Source of the DNA: PNAI01 sp035501735
GTDB taxonomy: Bacteria > Pseudomonadota > Alphaproteobacteria > Rhizobiales > Xanthobacteraceae
Length of the DNA: 64,000 nt
Assembly: GCA_035501735.1 (NCBI GenBank)
Contig: DATJVR010000087.1
Coordinates: forward strand, 1 to 64,000
Direction: 5' to 3'
This document shows positions 63,475 through 64,000 of this stretch, piece by piece (within the stretch, counting starts at the first letter, position 1; every line of letters begins with the position of its first letter). The translations under genes and the position numbers were made by a program. The notes below the pieces were generated by a model, which had not been told where the DNA came from, ran no database searches, and worked only from the letters and a program-made list of their open reading frames with translations.

Positions 63475-64000
63475 ATGACCGACATCACCGGCATCGAACG
63501 CATCCGCACGTCGCTTCGCTCGCTGTTGCCCAAGCGCTTCCGCTCCGACATGCCGGTCGTGCCGGTGGTGCGCATGTCGGGCGCCATTGGTTTTTCCACC
63601 CCGCTCAGGCCCGGCCTGACGCTGGCCTCGCTTGCGCGCGTGCTCGAACGTGCCTTCACCATGCGCAACGCCCGCGCCGTGGCGCTCGCAATCAATTCAC
63701 CGGGCGGCTCGGCGGCGCAGTCGCATCTGATTTTCCTGCGCATTCGCGCGCTGGCCGAGGAGCACAAGCTTCCGGTCATCGCCTTTATCGAGGATGTCGG
63801 CGCCTCCGGCGGCTACATGATCGCCTGCGCGGCCGACGAGATCATCTGCGACCCCTCATCCATCGTCGGCTCGATCGGCGTGGTCGCCGCCTCGTTCGGG
63901 CTCGAAAAGCTGATCGGCAAGATCGGCGTCGAGCGGCGCGTTCATACCTCCGGCGAGAAAAAGGTGATGCTCGACCCGTTCCTGCCGGAGAAATCCGAGG
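63475..64000 (+). CDS. S49 family peptidase (SppA/SohB-like), 3' end outside window
   Basis: 175 residues visible. S49 core: VVPVVRMSGAIGF, LAINSPGGSAAQSHLIF, and the nucleophile region VGASGGYMIACAADEI with catalytic Ser, followed by VGSIGVVAASFGLEKLIGKI and a Lys in TSGEKKVMLDPF that would complete the Ser-Lys dyad. Degrades signal peptides or membrane protein fragments by family. The start ATG is at 63475; no hydrophobic anchor is seen at the N-terminus. Confidence 0.9.
   Translation, partial: MTDITGIERIRTSLRSLLPKRFRSDMPVVPVVRMSGAIGFSTPLRPGLTLASLARVLERAFTMRNARAVALAINSPGGSAAQSHLIFLRIRALAEEHKLPVIAFIEDVGASGGYMIACAADEIICDPSSIVGSIGVVAASFGLEKLIGKIGVERRVHTSGEKKVMLDPFLPEKSE

Noticed and set aside
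1..64000. CRISPR array, insertion sequence or prophage
   Set aside because: No regularly spaced repeats, transposase motifs, terminal inverted repeats or phage structural genes are seen.

Overview
The window is GC-rich chromosomal DNA of an alphaproteobacterium, most likely a member of the Hyphomicrobiales related to the Bradyrhizobium/Rhodoplanes/Pseudolabrys group. This rests on a CcrM-type GANTC methyltransferase, a DUF3551 protein, a DciA-like DUF721 protein, FixJ-type regulation and aerobic HemF. Cytochrome b and c1 are separate genes, whereas Bradyrhizobium fuses them, so the source is probably not Bradyrhizobium itself. I see no rRNA or tRNA genes, insertion sequences, phage genes or CRISPR arrays. 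The contents are mostly core functions with some accessory singletons.

Layout. 1-6860 (minus) is a tight MoxR / DUF58 / BatA-DUF4159 / VWA-like membrane operon. 7083-9839 (plus) is an overlapping operon of DUF1285, Nudix CoA pyrophosphatase, DUF6111 and CCA nucleotidyltransferase. 9846-13242 holds an outer-membrane barrel, a DM13 protein, a TauE-type permease and an orphan PcfJ-like protein. 13440-14822 (minus) is trmL-hemF, with an intrinsic terminator. 15124-19372 (plus) is petABC (cytochrome bc1), then mtnP and apt for methylthioadenosine salvage. 19480-27483 holds an exported metallopeptidase, TerC, a MASE1 kinase with a FixJ-like regulator, two P-loop ATPases, and M48 protease with LemA.

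27610-40508 is rich in chromosome maintenance: smc, a DsbA-like thioredoxin, a TPR protein, DUF721/DciA, mutY, ccrM, a YpfJ-like peptidase, moaB, DUF3551, a PA0069-type radical SAM protein and rnhB. CcrM target sites (GANTC) cluster in the leader of ccrM itself and upstream of smc, which suggests methylation-linked control. 40550-47426 holds a GT39-like membrane protein, cydAB, a family-4 uracil-DNA glycosylase and ETF-ubiquinone oxidoreductase. 48004-53359 has a heme peroxidase with an RTX-like tail, a TPR protein with an embedded peptidoglycan-binding domain, and ispE.

53381-64000 has a secreted TPR-CHAT protease-like protein, a polyprenyl diphosphate synthase, a GT2 glycosyltransferase, a DUF2007-methyltransferase fusion, a three-gene cluster (MlaC-like protein, LolD-like ATPase, FtsX/MacB-like permease), a 31-residue membrane peptide and the start of an S49 peptidase. 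The best candidates for something undescribed are the MlaC-like/FtsX-type transporter, the GANTC clusters at ccrM and smc, the secreted CHAT protein with a direct-repeat operator candidate, and the TPR protein with an inserted peptidoglycan-binding domain.
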